DNA of 32,594 bases from Owenweeksia sp. (GTDB lineage: Bacteria > Bacteroidota > Bacteroidia > Flavobacteriales > Schleiferiaceae): NCBI GenBank assembly GCA_028277105.1, contig JANQHO010000166.1, positions 1 through 32,594 on the forward strand. The letters run 5' to 3'. Positions 7,781 to 18,300 of this stretch are shown here, in pieces. A program made the position numbers and the translations under genes. Position 1 is the stretch's first letter. Each line of letters starts with the position of its first letter. The notes beneath the pieces were generated by a model, which searched no databases, was not told the DNA's origin, and saw only the letters and a program-made list of their open reading frames with translations.

Positions 7781-10700
7781 GAGGTATACGCAAGGGCTGC
7801 ATCAATTTCTTCCTGACTAATGCTATAATTTTCAAGCAGGTCATTTACTGAACCGGGGCCATCGTAAAACTTCATAATGGTTTCTACGCGTATGCCCCTG
7901 TGGTCTTTGAAGGAGGGTTTACCTCCAGCAATGGCCGGGTCGATGACGATTTTTCTTTTCCCTTTTTTAGGAAAAAGTCGTTGCGCAATCCCAGAGGAAT
8001 CAAACTCAATAACCTCGAAGAAATCGGTAATCAAGGTGAGGTTAAGCTGGCTGGACCCGTCTAAGGTAACATGTCCTTCAAGGAAGTCATAGATCAATAC
8101 CTTACCTGCCTTATGTAAGTTTTTGGTTACGTTATTAGTAGCAAAGGGGTAAGGTTTTCCGGTTTTTTCTCCCAGATCATTCCTGGCCTCAAAAATTTTG
8201 CGAATGCTCATTTTATTTTCCAGGAGCGTACCGATCACCACAAGCTCCACCAGCCCATGGAAGCTGATCCTGCGCTGGTCTATATCGCGCTGCGCAGGGT
8301 CATCCAGGCCTTCGTAATTGGCCTGAGCCAGTTTGAGAAACCACCTGCGAACGGTCTCGTAGGGCCGTTCAATGATGTCGGCTGCATCCCTGATGGTATA
8401 AATGCCTTCGTCTAATCCAAATGGTCGCATAGTATCTTCTATTGGCAGCGGTAAGGAGCCGGGAACAATCCGGGTTTCTTTCGCTGGGGTTGCTGTTTTT
8501 TTCTTTTTGGTCTTATCATATAACGCTAGTACCTCTTCAGGTACTTCTATGCCTTTTTGCACATAAAATGCCTTCGCATCTTTTTCCTTGTGCAGCCCTT
8601 GTTTGATCTCTTCCTCATACCTTTCATGGTTAAGCAGGAGTAGTCTTTTCAGTACTTCTTTGCGTGCTTCGGGGCTGATGGTGTAGCGGATATTGTCTTT
8701 TTCCGGCAGGTAATCCACTTCGTAAAAGTCGTGCGCCAGGTCAATGGCTGGACCCCACTTTTCTGAATCTTTATGCCAGTCATAGGCCGTTAATACTGCC
8801 TCATCTAAGAGAGTCTGAAGCTTTCTTAAGTCGAAAATCTTTAGAACGGTTTCATAATACTTAATTTCTGATTGTTCAAAGGTTGATAGTATATCAAAGA
8901 GTTTCCAAGATGCCACTCCATACATTTGAGTAAATACTTTCTTAGAAGTAATTTTTGGCTTTTTAGGTAATCTTTGCTCATGAAACAAATTCATTAAAGT
9001 TGTGATGCCAACGCTTAAATCATTTGCTAAAGTTTTTCTTACTTCATTCAATTCATTGCTTAAATCAATCAGTCTCGAGTCCTGTTTGGAAGGAAAGGGG
9101 AATGTATCTACACAATCTTTATTGGTATACCTTATGTCTCCTTTCATTGTAGAAGCATTTTTCCAAGCCCATTCCGTATGTAAAGAACTTTGAAGAACAG
9201 CGAGTTCTTCAATACTATCTCTTAAGATGATGGTATTGGCTACATCAATAACTTGTTTGCTGTCAAGTTTACTGTGCATTACATATTTGGAAACACGACA
9301 AGACACTATAACTGAGGAGCGATTCTCTAATAGTTTGTAGAGCATAGGGCGCTTTTCAGCGTGCTGCCACCAGTATTTCCGATAAACCTCTCTGTTATCC
9401 TTTTCTCGGATTGGCCTTACTTTTTTCTCCAAAAGCTCGATTATGTCTGGAAAATCTTTCGCAACAGGTCCTTTATAATTAGGAGGTGCAGAAACAACCA
9501 CCTTGTCATTTTTAATTTTGGTGAGAATAGATTTTTTAAAGTCATTTTCAAGCCCTTCCCATTCTTGAATTGAATATCGATTCAAGGGCCAGTCTTTAAA
9601 ACTCACAACCCATCTACTTGCTAATTGAGAAGGATTGCTGTTTACATCTCGACCAATCAGGTAAGGATAGATTACTTGGTCATATTCTTCATTTTTGTCA
9701 ATCATAAATTTGACAATATCTTCATCCAGAATAAACCCCTTCCCTAGGATGATGGAGCCTTGAAAGCTTTTATTTTCATTTTCTTTTAAATAGAGTGGTG
9801 TTCCAAGATTTTCAGAATCATCTAAATAAGAGGTTATTTGCTCTACCTCGTTTTGATCTAGTATATACTTACCGTTCCAGTCACCTTTAAATATCGTGAC
9901 CAAAGCTACTTCAACTGCAGCGAGACCTGGCCAACGCATGGATTTTACACCATGGTTGATTACTCCACTATTCTTTGAAATCTCAAGTAAACCACCAACT
10001 CTGGCATCACCTTGAGCGATTGTATTTGTTGAGATTAAAGATTGAAATCCACCCTCCTTAATTATTTGGAAAATCCTTCTAAAGAAATAGGTCACCAGAT
10101 CTACACTGCCAATAGGGGTAAACTTGTATCTGATGTATTCGGCAAAAGCATGGCCAAAGGTTCCCGTCAGTTTCTGCCCTCCCAAAAACGGTGGATTCCC
10201 CAATATGCAGTCAAAACCACCTTTTTCAAATACTTCCGGGAACTCTAAGAACCAATGGAAAAAATGACGGTGGGCTCCTTCGGCTGTGGCTTTGGCGGTC
10301 ATCGGGCCCGTCCATCCCTTGCGGCCACCCAGCATTTGTCGATACTCCAGGTCTGTGGTCAGGTATTGCTGGTACTCATCTGTCTTGGGGTAAAAGAACT
10401 GGGCGGTTTGCAGGTCGGCCATGGTTTTGAGAAAAAGGTAGCCCTGGCTGCCCAACCATTGTTGATAGGCTTTTCTTTTGGTTTCGATCTCCTTAGGTGT
10501 TTGTTCCGGCAGTGTTATCAGCCGGTCAAAGGCATCCAGTGCCTTTTGGTGTTCTTCCTTGATCTTTTCGTTATAGTCCGTGGTCAGTTGTTCCGCATCC
10601 TTTGTATTCCGGCTTTCGTGTTGTTTACGCTCTTCCCGGTTTCGTTTCAACCAGGCGGCAGCTATTTCTTTGTTGTCTCCGGGCAGGCGTTTAAAGGCTT

Positions 10701-12540
10701 CGTTGGGGATACCTTTTTCCAGTTCGTTTTTATGGGCAAGTCCCACAATGGCATTGCCACATTTGATGTGATGATCTAAAAAGTTGAGGGGTTGGCCAGG
10801 GCTATGCGCTTCGAGCCACAGGGCTACTTTGCAGAGTTCTACGGCCAGTGGGTTGAGATCTACTCCATAAATACAAGTTCGGATCACGTCCCGGGTAGCT
10901 TCCCGGATGGCGGTTGGAGTAGGCTGGTCTTCCCGGGTGCATACCCTCGCCAGTTCCAGGGCAATCCTCCTGGCGGCACTGAGCAGGATATGTCCGCTGC
11001 CGCAAGCGACATCGGCTACCCTTATGGAGAGGAGGGCTTCTTCCTGTGCCTGCATTTTGGTCAATGGCCTGGTGAGTTTAAGCCTCTTTTCTGGAGCCTG
11101 GATACAATCTTTTATGATGTAATCGAGCGAATGCTGTATAAGGGGTTTTACCAATTCTTCCGGGGTGTAATGGGAACCGGAAGAGGAGCGACCAGTGCCC
11201 TTGACAAAGGAGAATACCCAACGGTGGTTCACTTGCTCTACTTTTGGGTCATACTCCAGCAAGCCTTCATAAACAGAACCGAATTCTTCCACATCCAGGT
11301 CGGCATAATTTACACGCGACAGGTGGCCGTTTTCATTTTCAAAGGTGACCAGGTATTTCAGTACGGTCAGTACGGTTTCGTTATCCAGGTGCTGGTTGAC
11401 CAGATCTCCCAGGGATGATGGGGAGAACAGGCCGGAACCGAGTGGCTGGATACCAAAGGTTTTGCCTACTGCATCGGATTCAAAAATGCGAAAAGTGACC
11501 AACAGCGATTGCCACAGGTCGGTTTTTCGCGGGTTCACGTAGATCGATTTTTGGACGAGGCGGGTAAGCCGGCCCACGCTGTAGAAACGGTAATAGATGT
11601 TCCTTTTTTTGGCAAGTGCCTCGTCTCTGGCTGCCGGATATATCAGGTTTCGCTCTTCGATCACCAGCAGGAATAAAATGCGGTAAACGAGCCGCAACAG
11701 GTACAGATAATAGTCAGCTGCCGATAACTCCTGGTCTTCCAAGCGCTGCCGCAGGGCTTCATTGGATCTGTGGTGGAGCAGGCCATTCGCCAAAAGTTTT
11801 AGTGACTCTTCCACAGCCCCGCTCAGCCGTTCACGTATGCGTGAGCCGGAAGCCAGGGCTTCCTGGTGGTAGTATTCGAGTATTGAGCTTTCACCTTCAC
11901 CTTGACGCACGGGCATACGGGAAACATGAAGGGCGCGGAACAGGAGGGCAAACTCAGAGAACAGTTCTTCCTCCATCATGCGTTCCAGGTCAAATTCCAG
12001 GTAACTGAGGCGTGACAGCCGGGTGGCGTCTCTCAACAGCCTCAAAAACCGTCCGTTGGTCACCAGGGCGTAGAGGTTCTCGTTGTGGTTGAGGTATTCC
12101 TGTACCAGGGCATGAGGAGACAGACGAGCCCCACCTGTTTCTGCCCGTTTGTCCAGGGATTGATTAATCCCTTGTATGTGTACCGGGAATTGGTCACGAT
12201 TCACCGCGCGGTGGCTGATGGCATAAGATCTTCCGTCAATGACTTCTGCCTTTGATTTTTCGAGCTCGTAACCTAATTCCTGCAAAAAGGGAATGACCCA
12301 ACTCTGGCGAGTTTCCGTGGTGCCTGTGTCGCTGTCCTTCAGGCGGTTTCTGCGAATACTGAAGGCCTGCCAATGGGCGCGTACTGCACTCCAGGCCAGT
12401 CCTATTTCATCTCTTACAGATACAGCTTTTTCCAGGTTGAAGTCAGCATTGCCCTGGAACCTGATGTCTTCGATCCTGATCTTTTCGAGTATATCGCTCG
12501 AAAGTATGTTACCCTGTATGTTGATGGCACTGTATTGCAT
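7777..12540 (-). CDS. DrmMI/Eco57I-type N6-adenine DNA methyltransferase fused to a VapB45-like antitoxin
   Basis: This is a 1587-aa fusion. Residues 1-200 resemble the N-terminal region of type IIG/PglX-like enzymes (VTNGRFLRLLRD). GSHYTPEELV starts the methyltransferase; the S-adenosylmethionine loop is ADVACGSG (D510) and the catalytic motif is NPPF at 782-785, giving N6-adenine specificity. About residues 800-1240 are the presumed target-recognition region, encoded by visibly AT-richer DNA. After a Lys/Thr/Pro-rich linker (about 1345-1370) the last 217 residues look like a free-standing antitoxin: a MerR-like helix-turn-helix (YTIRDAADIIERPYETVRRW) and a DUF433 domain (IVIDPAIAGGKPSFKDHRGI). 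An in-frame ATG at 8430 (Met1371) could give the antitoxin alone. The gene abuts the SNF2 gene (TAG then ATG) and overlaps the toxin gene. It likely marks self DNA for a DISARM-like system. Confidence 0.88.
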   Translation of the reverse strand: MQYSAINIQGNILSSDILEKIRIEDIRFQGNADFNLEKAVSVRDEIGLAWSAVRAHWQAFSIRRNRLKDSDTGTTETRQSWVIPFLQELGYELEKSKAEVIDGRSYAISHRAVNRDQFPVHIQGINQSLDKRAETGGARLSPHALVQEYLNHNENLYALVTNGRFLRLLRDATRLSRLSYLEFDLERMMEEELFSEFALLFRALHVSRMPVRQGEGESSILEYYHQEALASGSRIRERLSGAVEESLKLLANGLLHHRSNEALRQRLEDQELSAADYYLYLLRLVYRILFLLVIEERNLIYPAARDEALAKKRNIYYRFYSVGRLTRLVQKSIYVNPRKTDLWQSLLVTFRIFESDAVGKTFGIQPLGSGLFSPSSLGDLVNQHLDNETVLTVLKYLVTFENENGHLSRVNYADLDVEEFGSVYEGLLEYDPKVEQVNHRWVFSFVKGTGRSSSGSHYTPEELVKPLIQHSLDYIIKDCIQAPEKRLKLTRPLTKMQAQEEALLSIRVADVACGSGHILLSAARRIALELARVCTREDQPTPTAIREATRDVIRTCIYGVDLNPLAVELCKVALWLEAHSPGQPLNFLDHHIKCGNAIVGLAHKNELEKGIPNEAFKRLPGDNKEIAAAWLKRNREERKQHESRNTKDAEQLTTDYNEKIKEEHQKALDAFDRLITLPEQTPKEIETKRKAYQQWLGSQGYLFLKTMADLQTAQFFYPKTDEYQQYLTTDLEYRQMLGGRKGWTGPMTAKATAEGAHRHFFHWFLEFPEVFEKGGFDCILGNPPFLGGQKLTGTFGHAFAEYIRYKFTPIGSVDLVTYFFRRIFQIIKEGGFQSLISTNTIAQGDARVGGLLEISKNSGVINHGVKSMRWPGLAAVEVALVTIFKGDWNGKYILDQNEVEQITSYLDDSENLGTPLYLKENENKSFQGSIILGKGFILDEDIVKFMIDKNEEYDQVIYPYLIGRDVNSNPSQLASRWVVSFKDWPLNRYSIQEWEGLENDFKKSILTKIKNDKVVVSAPPNYKGPVAKDFPDIIELLEKKVRPIREKDNREVYRKYWWQHAEKRPMLYKLLENRSSVIVSCRVSKYVMHSKLDSKQVIDVANTIILRDSIEELAVLQSSLHTEWAWKNASTMKGDIRYTNKDCVDTFPFPSKQDSRLIDLSNELNEVRKTLANDLSVGITTLMNLFHEQRLPKKPKITSKKVFTQMYGVASWKLFDILSTFEQSEIKYYETVLKIFDLRKLQTLLDEAVLTAYDWHKDSEKWGPAIDLAHDFYEVDYLPEKDNIRYTISPEARKEVLKRLLLLNHERYEEEIKQGLHKEKDAKAFYVQKGIEVPEEVLALYDKTKKKKTATPAKETRIVPGSLPLPIEDTMRPFGLDEGIYTIRDAADIIERPYETVRRWFLKLAQANYEGLDDPAQRDIDQRRISFHGLVELVVIGTLLENKMSIRKIFEARNDLGEKTGKPYPFATNNVTKNLHKAGKVLIYDFLEGHVTLDGSSQLNLTLITDFFEVIEFDSSGIAQRLFPKKGKRKIVIDPAIAGGKPSFKDHRGIRVETIMKFYDGPGSVNDLLENYSISQEEIDAALAYTS
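8430..8430 (-). promoter_or_regulatory. Possible internal translation start for a free antitoxin
   Basis: The ATG at 8430-8428 lies exactly at the junction between linker and antitoxin module. The preceding minus-strand bases read AGAAGATACT, only a weak ribosome-binding context. Purely a candidate. Confidence 0.25.
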
Positions 12541-15351
12541 CTACAGGGCTTTAGGTTTGGGAATGAGTATATATACGCCCATTACATCCGGGGGCAATAC
12601 GGGGGTGGCACGCTCGTATCGCCTGCCACCTACTAGTTTTTTAAAGCGTCCGTGGGCTTCCACCAGGTGTTCGGCCCGTGCTATGGCAAGCTCTACAAAT
12701 TGTGGTTCTAATTCCTGAAAACGGATCATTTCCCTGGCTATGTCGGCCTCCTGCCGTTCCGGGGAAAGGTTGGTAAGTGACTGAGTTTCCAGCAAAAGGG
12801 GTTTGGCCTCAGCGTATTCCAGGGTTTGTGTTGTTCCACCTACAGCGCGATAGCCCCAAAGGTACATTTCCTCGGCTACTACTTCTCTTTTGGTTTGTAC
12901 TTCTTTGATCACGTTGCGTACCCGGAACATGACGAGGGTGGTTTTTTGGCTTACCTGATCGGTTTGGATCTCCGAAGCCCTTGCAATGCGGTGAAACCCG
13001 GGGTGTCCTTCTACCGCCAGGGCTATTAGGAACTGGCAGAGTTGCTCTACAAAGGTGTGGTTGCGCCCTATATAGCGACAGCCTTTGGGGGTGGGCGACT
13101 CAAAGCTGATCCTGACGGTTTGCTTCCCTTCAAAATGGGCTTTTAAGTGGCCGGGGAGGTTTTGAGGATTGAGCAGAAATCCCTGCTGGTGCGGGGTAAT
13201 GGAGGCTCCCAGATATTGTACTCCGTTCAGCACAAGGTTTTCCACGGTAGCCACATCGCCTATGGTTTCATCAATTTCTTCCAGATTTTTTTGAATGTCT
13301 TCAGGATCAACCGTTTCGTGGGCGAATATATTCCGTAGCCGGATGCCTTTCTCCCGGGCTTTCTCCAATTCATTGGATATTTTTTCTTCGGCAAAAAGCC
13401 GCAATTGCTCGTCCTGGTTTTCACCGGAACGGAAGAGGCGGTCTGCGGCTTCGGCCATGATCGAACGGTTTTCATCGCCTATGGTAATGGACACACCTAT
13501 GGATTTTTGGATAGCCCTTACTTTGCGGATCAGTACGTCCAGCACAAATTTGTCCATAGGGTTGTCTTCTCCATAGAGCAGGTAGGTTTTGATCAAAGGC
13601 GCGTCCTGGCCATAGCGATCTACCCGGCCTTCTCTTTGTTCCAGCCGGTTGGGGTTCCAGGGCAGGTCGTAATGCAATACTGCGGTAAAGTATTCCTGCA
13701 GGTTAATGCCTTCACTTAAACAATCGGTGGCCACCAGTACACGTTGTTTACTTTCGCCCATCAGCAAAATGCGCTCTCTGCGTTCTTCATCGGTCAGTTC
13801 GGAGGTAATGGCCTGTACGTCAACTTTTGAGGGAAGGGCGGCTTTCAGGTGTTGCGCCAGGTAATGGGCGGTAGCTATGTATTTGCAAAACACTATGGGG
13901 TGAAAACCGGCCTTCAGCCATTTGTGTATCAGGTTTAAGGCGGTTTGAACTTTGGCATCGTTCTCAAGAGAGAGAAGCTTTTCCGCATGTGCCAGCATTT
14001 GTTTTAAGCGGAAGCTTTCTTCTGTTCTGAAGTCGATCTTTTCCAACAGGTCTAAACGGAAGGTATCGTCTGACTCTTCTACTTTTTCAAAGAGGGTGTT
14101 TTCGGTAGACGGAACCACCAGGTCTTCTGATTCGGGTTGGTGTATTTTCTCCTGTCGGTGCCTGAACATTTCTATGGCCATAGCGGGGCTTGACATTACG
14201 CCTCGCATCAATGAAATAGCGGCCCAAGAACGTATCATCCGTTGCTGCGATGGCTGATCTTCCGCAGAGGAAATGCCCCTGGCGAATTGGAGTACTTCCT
14301 GGTAAAAAGTTTGGTATTGTGGTGTGAGGCTGTACCCGATCTCTTTAGAGTCCCGGTCGGGAAAGGGTGTTTGCTGATTGAGCCACCTTTTGATGTTCTC
14401 GCGCTTCCGCTGAATAAAGTTTTTGGCAATCACAGCCCGCTTGCTACTGTCAATATGTTCAAAATCCAGTTGGGCAAATTCTTTTTTCAACAGGCCGAGA
14501 AGCGAAGTGAACTCACTGTCTTTGCCGCTGTGCGGGGTGGCGGTAAGCATCACCAAGTGTCTCTTTTCGTCCCGGGCTACATCGTGCAGCAGGGCAAATC
14601 TCTGTTGTTGTGATCTGGACTTTGACCCTTCGGGCAGGGCACAGGTATGTGCTTCGTCTACCACCACAAATTCGGGGCAATCAGATAAAAATATGTTTTT
14701 GCGCTTGTCGGACTTGATGTAGTCGATGGAGATAACCTGGAAGGGGAAATGATGAAAGATGCTCCGGTCGTCTGCTAATTTTCTTTCCAAATAGGCGGTG
14801 GTGCTGGTGCGGATGATCTCGGCCTCAATATCCAGTTTGTCTTTGAGTTCTGATTGCCACTGTTCACAAAGATGGGGTGGACAAATGATAGCAAACCGCC
14901 TGATCTCGCCTCTTTCCAGCAGTTCTTTAAGAATAATGAGGGCTTCGATGGTCTTTCCGATGCCTACATCATCGGCAATCATCAGGCGCACGGTTTTTTG
15001 CCTGAGGGCCATCACCAGGGGCACGATCTGGTAAGACCTTGGGCGAAAGGAGAGTTTGCCTATACACCTGAAAGGGCCGCTGGCGTTCCTGAACGAAAGC
15101 CTGCAAGCATCAAAGAGTATTTTGGCGGTTTCAAAGTCGCCTAAATCGGATGGTGCGGGTGGTTCAAAACGGGCTTCTCCTACCGTTTCTTCGGTAATGT
15201 TCAGTGGGAGGTATACGGCTGTGGTCTCTTCATCGGCACCGCCCAGGGGTTTGATCATCATGAGTTCGGGATCGTCAGAGGGCAACACCATCCAATCACG
15301 GTCTCTGTACCTGACCAGGCTCCCCGGTTTGTTTAGTGTAGCGGTTCCCAT
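12541..15351 (-). CDS. SNF2-family helicase/translocase, DrmD-like
   Basis: This 936-aa protein has both RecA-like halves of an SNF2/RapA-type ATPase: Walker A in IADDVGIGKTIEA (GIGKT at 130-134), DEAH box at 232-235, motif III TATP at 270-273, and a helicase C lobe (about 475-585) ending in QREGRVDRYGQ with the arginine finger. The region after 600 is helical and charged with no recognised domain. SNF2 proteins translocate along duplex DNA. In DISARM class 1 the equivalent gene is drmD, next to the adenine methylase, exactly as here. It starts 2 bases after the stop of the large helicase gene and abuts the methyltransferase gene, so all are one transcription unit. Function as part of a phage-restriction complex is inferred from context. 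Confidence 0.88.
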   Translation of the reverse strand: MGTATLNKPGSLVRYRDRDWMVLPSDDPELMMIKPLGGADEETTAVYLPLNITEETVGEARFEPPAPSDLGDFETAKILFDACRLSFRNASGPFRCIGKLSFRPRSYQIVPLVMALRQKTVRLMIADDVGIGKTIEALIILKELLERGEIRRFAIICPPHLCEQWQSELKDKLDIEAEIIRTSTTAYLERKLADDRSIFHHFPFQVISIDYIKSDKRKNIFLSDCPEFVVVDEAHTCALPEGSKSRSQQQRFALLHDVARDEKRHLVMLTATPHSGKDSEFTSLLGLLKKEFAQLDFEHIDSSKRAVIAKNFIQRKRENIKRWLNQQTPFPDRDSKEIGYSLTPQYQTFYQEVLQFARGISSAEDQPSQQRMIRSWAAISLMRGVMSSPAMAIEMFRHRQEKIHQPESEDLVVPSTENTLFEKVEESDDTFRLDLLEKIDFRTEESFRLKQMLAHAEKLLSLENDAKVQTALNLIHKWLKAGFHPIVFCKYIATAHYLAQHLKAALPSKVDVQAITSELTDEERRERILLMGESKQRVLVATDCLSEGINLQEYFTAVLHYDLPWNPNRLEQREGRVDRYGQDAPLIKTYLLYGEDNPMDKFVLDVLIRKVRAIQKSIGVSITIGDENRSIMAEAADRLFRSGENQDEQLRLFAEEKISNELEKAREKGIRLRNIFAHETVDPEDIQKNLEEIDETIGDVATVENLVLNGVQYLGASITPHQQGFLLNPQNLPGHLKAHFEGKQTVRISFESPTPKGCRYIGRNHTFVEQLCQFLIALAVEGHPGFHRIARASEIQTDQVSQKTTLVMFRVRNVIKEVQTKREVVAEEMYLWGYRAVGGTTQTLEYAEAKPLLLETQSLTNLSPERQEADIAREMIRFQELEPQFVELAIARAEHLVEAHGRFKKLVGGRRYERATPVLPPDVMGVYILIPKPKAL

Positions 15352-15352
15352 C

Positions 15353-18300
15353 TCATTTTACTTTATAAAAAATATCTTTCCTCCTTTGTACCAGTTCTTC
15401 CAGGCTTTCCCGGTAATGCCATTCCACAACATCGTACCCTGCTTCTCTCAGTAACTCCCGTTTGTGCGCGTCTTCTGTTTTTATGTGGTTTTGATCGTGT
15501 ACGGAGCCATCGCAAAAGATCAGCACCGTTCCCGATGGGGTATTGTAGGTAAAATCCACACTAATGTAATAGTCTTTCATATTCACCTGTGCTTTATCGG
15601 GCAGGGCCAGACCTTCGTGGTAGAGGTATTCAAGTAATTTCAGCTCGGTAGCTGAGTTTTTATCGTAGGCACTGAGCAGGTAATCGTATTGCTGTTTCCT
15701 GTCTTTTGAGCCCCGTATCTTTTCAATTTCACAGTCCATCAATCTTTCCAGCGGCAGTTTTATTGAAAACCGATCGAGTATGTCGTGCTGCATTTGGTTG
15801 TAATAGGACAATAGGTCTTCGTAAGAAGCTTTGGGCAGCTTGGGCCGGGTATCTGTTTTTGTAGTGGGATTAAAGTGCATGGCTGCATAGGTGGCGGTAA
15901 ACAATTCCTTCATTTTTACCGGGTTTTCTATGAGTTGAGACAGTATTCCCAAGCTGCCCTCTGAGGCTTCGTAAAGCATAATATTGGGGTGTTCGGGATC
16001 ACCCATCACCCATACGCCTATCTCATTTTCTTCTACCTGGAAAAGTTTTTCGATACCTCTTTTGAGGGCATAGGAAAGCGAGGCTACCTGATCGGCATCT
16101 ACTTCCAGATCTTTGACGGGTTGTATATAAAGGGTGTCGGCCCAGTCGCGTGCAAAGAGAATAACGTTCCGTGCATTTTCGCTTACCGATTCATTTTCCA
16201 GGTCTCTTTGCCTCAGCCATTTGCCATTTCTCTTGTCTATAAAAAAGCCATCTTCAACGGATCTCCTCCATTTTTTATTGAGTTGAATAAGCTCGGTAGA
16301 GGGGCCAAAGATGAGGTTTAACAGGGGTTGATCGCCTGATTTGATGACTGCCTGGCGGGTACTCCTGATGCCGTCTACATAACGAAAATGCCGATCCATT
16401 TCAAAGCCCTGGGACATGCGTTCTTCCTCTTCACAGGAAATGCGTTCCTGCGGAGTGGCTTCTACTTCGCCCAGTTCCAGTAAGTTGCCGGGCGTATCTA
16501 CATTGTTTCCTTTGAGTGCTGCCTGCGTAATGGGGTCGTTGTTGGCGGCTTTCATTTCTTCATCGAGGAATGCATAGCCTGTTTGCCTGGATATCTTGAT
16601 CTTTTGAAGTTTGGAGTCCCCATCGGCCAGCATAAGCCGATTGACACGGTATTTATTGCCGTTGTGGTAGATCAGGTTTTGGGGGCCAAATTCTTTTAGG
16701 GCTATAAAACGGGCCCGTGAAATGTATTCTCCACTTTCCTGGTACCGGTTTCCTGCAAAGGCTCTTACCGGAAGACGGGTGAAATTATAGCCTGGCAAAA
16801 AGCCTTCTGAGGCCAGGTAGCGAAATACATAGAATTCCGATTCATTGCCATGTTGCCTGCCTGCTTCATTGGTAAGCAGCGCCATTTGCTTTTCACCTAT
16901 GTTCCTTTGGGTACGTGCTTCTCTCTTTTCGTTTGATTCGAATTTTATGGTGGGGTCGTCAATAATGATCTGGGCGGTTTCCCGCATCCGGTTGGCGTTC
17001 AGGTAGAGGGTACGCCAGCGGTCAAAGGCCGTATCAAAACGCTTGTAAAAGGTGTTCACCTCTTTTTCCAGCCAGTTGGGCGTATACCAGTAAAACCCGG
17101 ACAGCTTAGGCAGTAATTCAGCTATGGTAGATTTGAAACTCTCTATCCAATGCTGCTTATAATGCTCAATGCCATTATCAATACTTTGTTTTACGCTTTC
17201 CTTCAATTGTAAATTCCGGGCTACTTCGATCAATTCGGAAACTGAGCTATTGAGGTTGGAAAGGCCAAGCTCCATTAAGAGGTAGGCATTGAAATGTGAG
17301 CGGATCAGTTCCTCATTTTTGAGGTCGATACGGGGTGGTACTACACTTCCGGCTACCATGGAGGCGGCTTCTTTAAAATAATTGCGGTCGTGCGGAGACC
17401 ATGCAGAACAATAGGTAAAAATAAGTGCAGTTTGTCCGCTCCGACCCGCCCGACCACTTCTCTGTGCATAATTAGCGGGGTTGGGTGGCACATTGCGCAT
17501 GTGCACAATGTTCAGGTCGGCTATGTCGATACCGAGTTCCATAGTGGGCGAACAAAATAGGGAGGATATGGTACCTTCACGAAAGAGCCCTTCTCTCGCA
17601 ACGCGATCCTCGTTAGACAACTGGCCGGTATGTTCGCTTCCGGTGATCTGCTTTTCATAAGCGGAAAAATCTCGCTGATAGAGTTTCTGAAAAAAGGCAT
17701 TGGGCTTTACTTCCAGGTCGCGGTAAGCGGTAAAGCGGATCTTATCAAGAGGGACACTTTGTTGATCTCCTTTTTTCCAGACAATGGCATCGGAACGAAG
17801 CTGGTAGCCCGGCACGGTACCGCTGCTTCCGATAATCGCCCTATTTTTCTTTAAGAAGTTGGCCTGTACCAACAGGTCGCACAGTTCTTCTATAAAAGCC
17901 CGGTAATCATCTACCGACATAGCGGTGGTTTCCCGCCTTAAATACTTACCCAAGGTAGAGCGGTGCCCCATACTGCTGGTATAAATACCCCTGGGAGTGC
18001 GCCCCGGGTTGGCAGCTACTAAATAATAGGGCGTGTCTATTTTCTCGTTTCTGTCCAGCGACCACAATTTGTCCGGGTCCAGCTTGAGGTGAAGGAAATT
18101 TTCGAGCTCAGCCCTCTCTTCTGAGAGTTTAGGGTGATTGATGGCAAAGGAAGTCCGGAAAAAATCGAGTAGCTGGATTAAGATGTCCTTGCGTTCTTCT
18201 TTACTCAATTCGCCCAAAATTGGAAGTGCCTTTAATGCCGGAAGGGTACAGAATTCATCTAGCCGATGGTACTCGATCTGTAGCAAGCCGGCTTGTTCCA

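Noticed and set aside
10255..10779. Plus-strand open frame of 174 codons within the methyltransferase gene
   Set aside because: It lies opposite the conserved catalytic region and has low-complexity, shadow-like composition; the minus-strand frame carries clear motifs.
10792..11418. Plus-strand open frame of 208 codons opposite the methyltransferase
   Set aside because: The minus strand here encodes the S-adenosylmethionine motif ADVACGSG. The plus frame is a GC-driven shadow.
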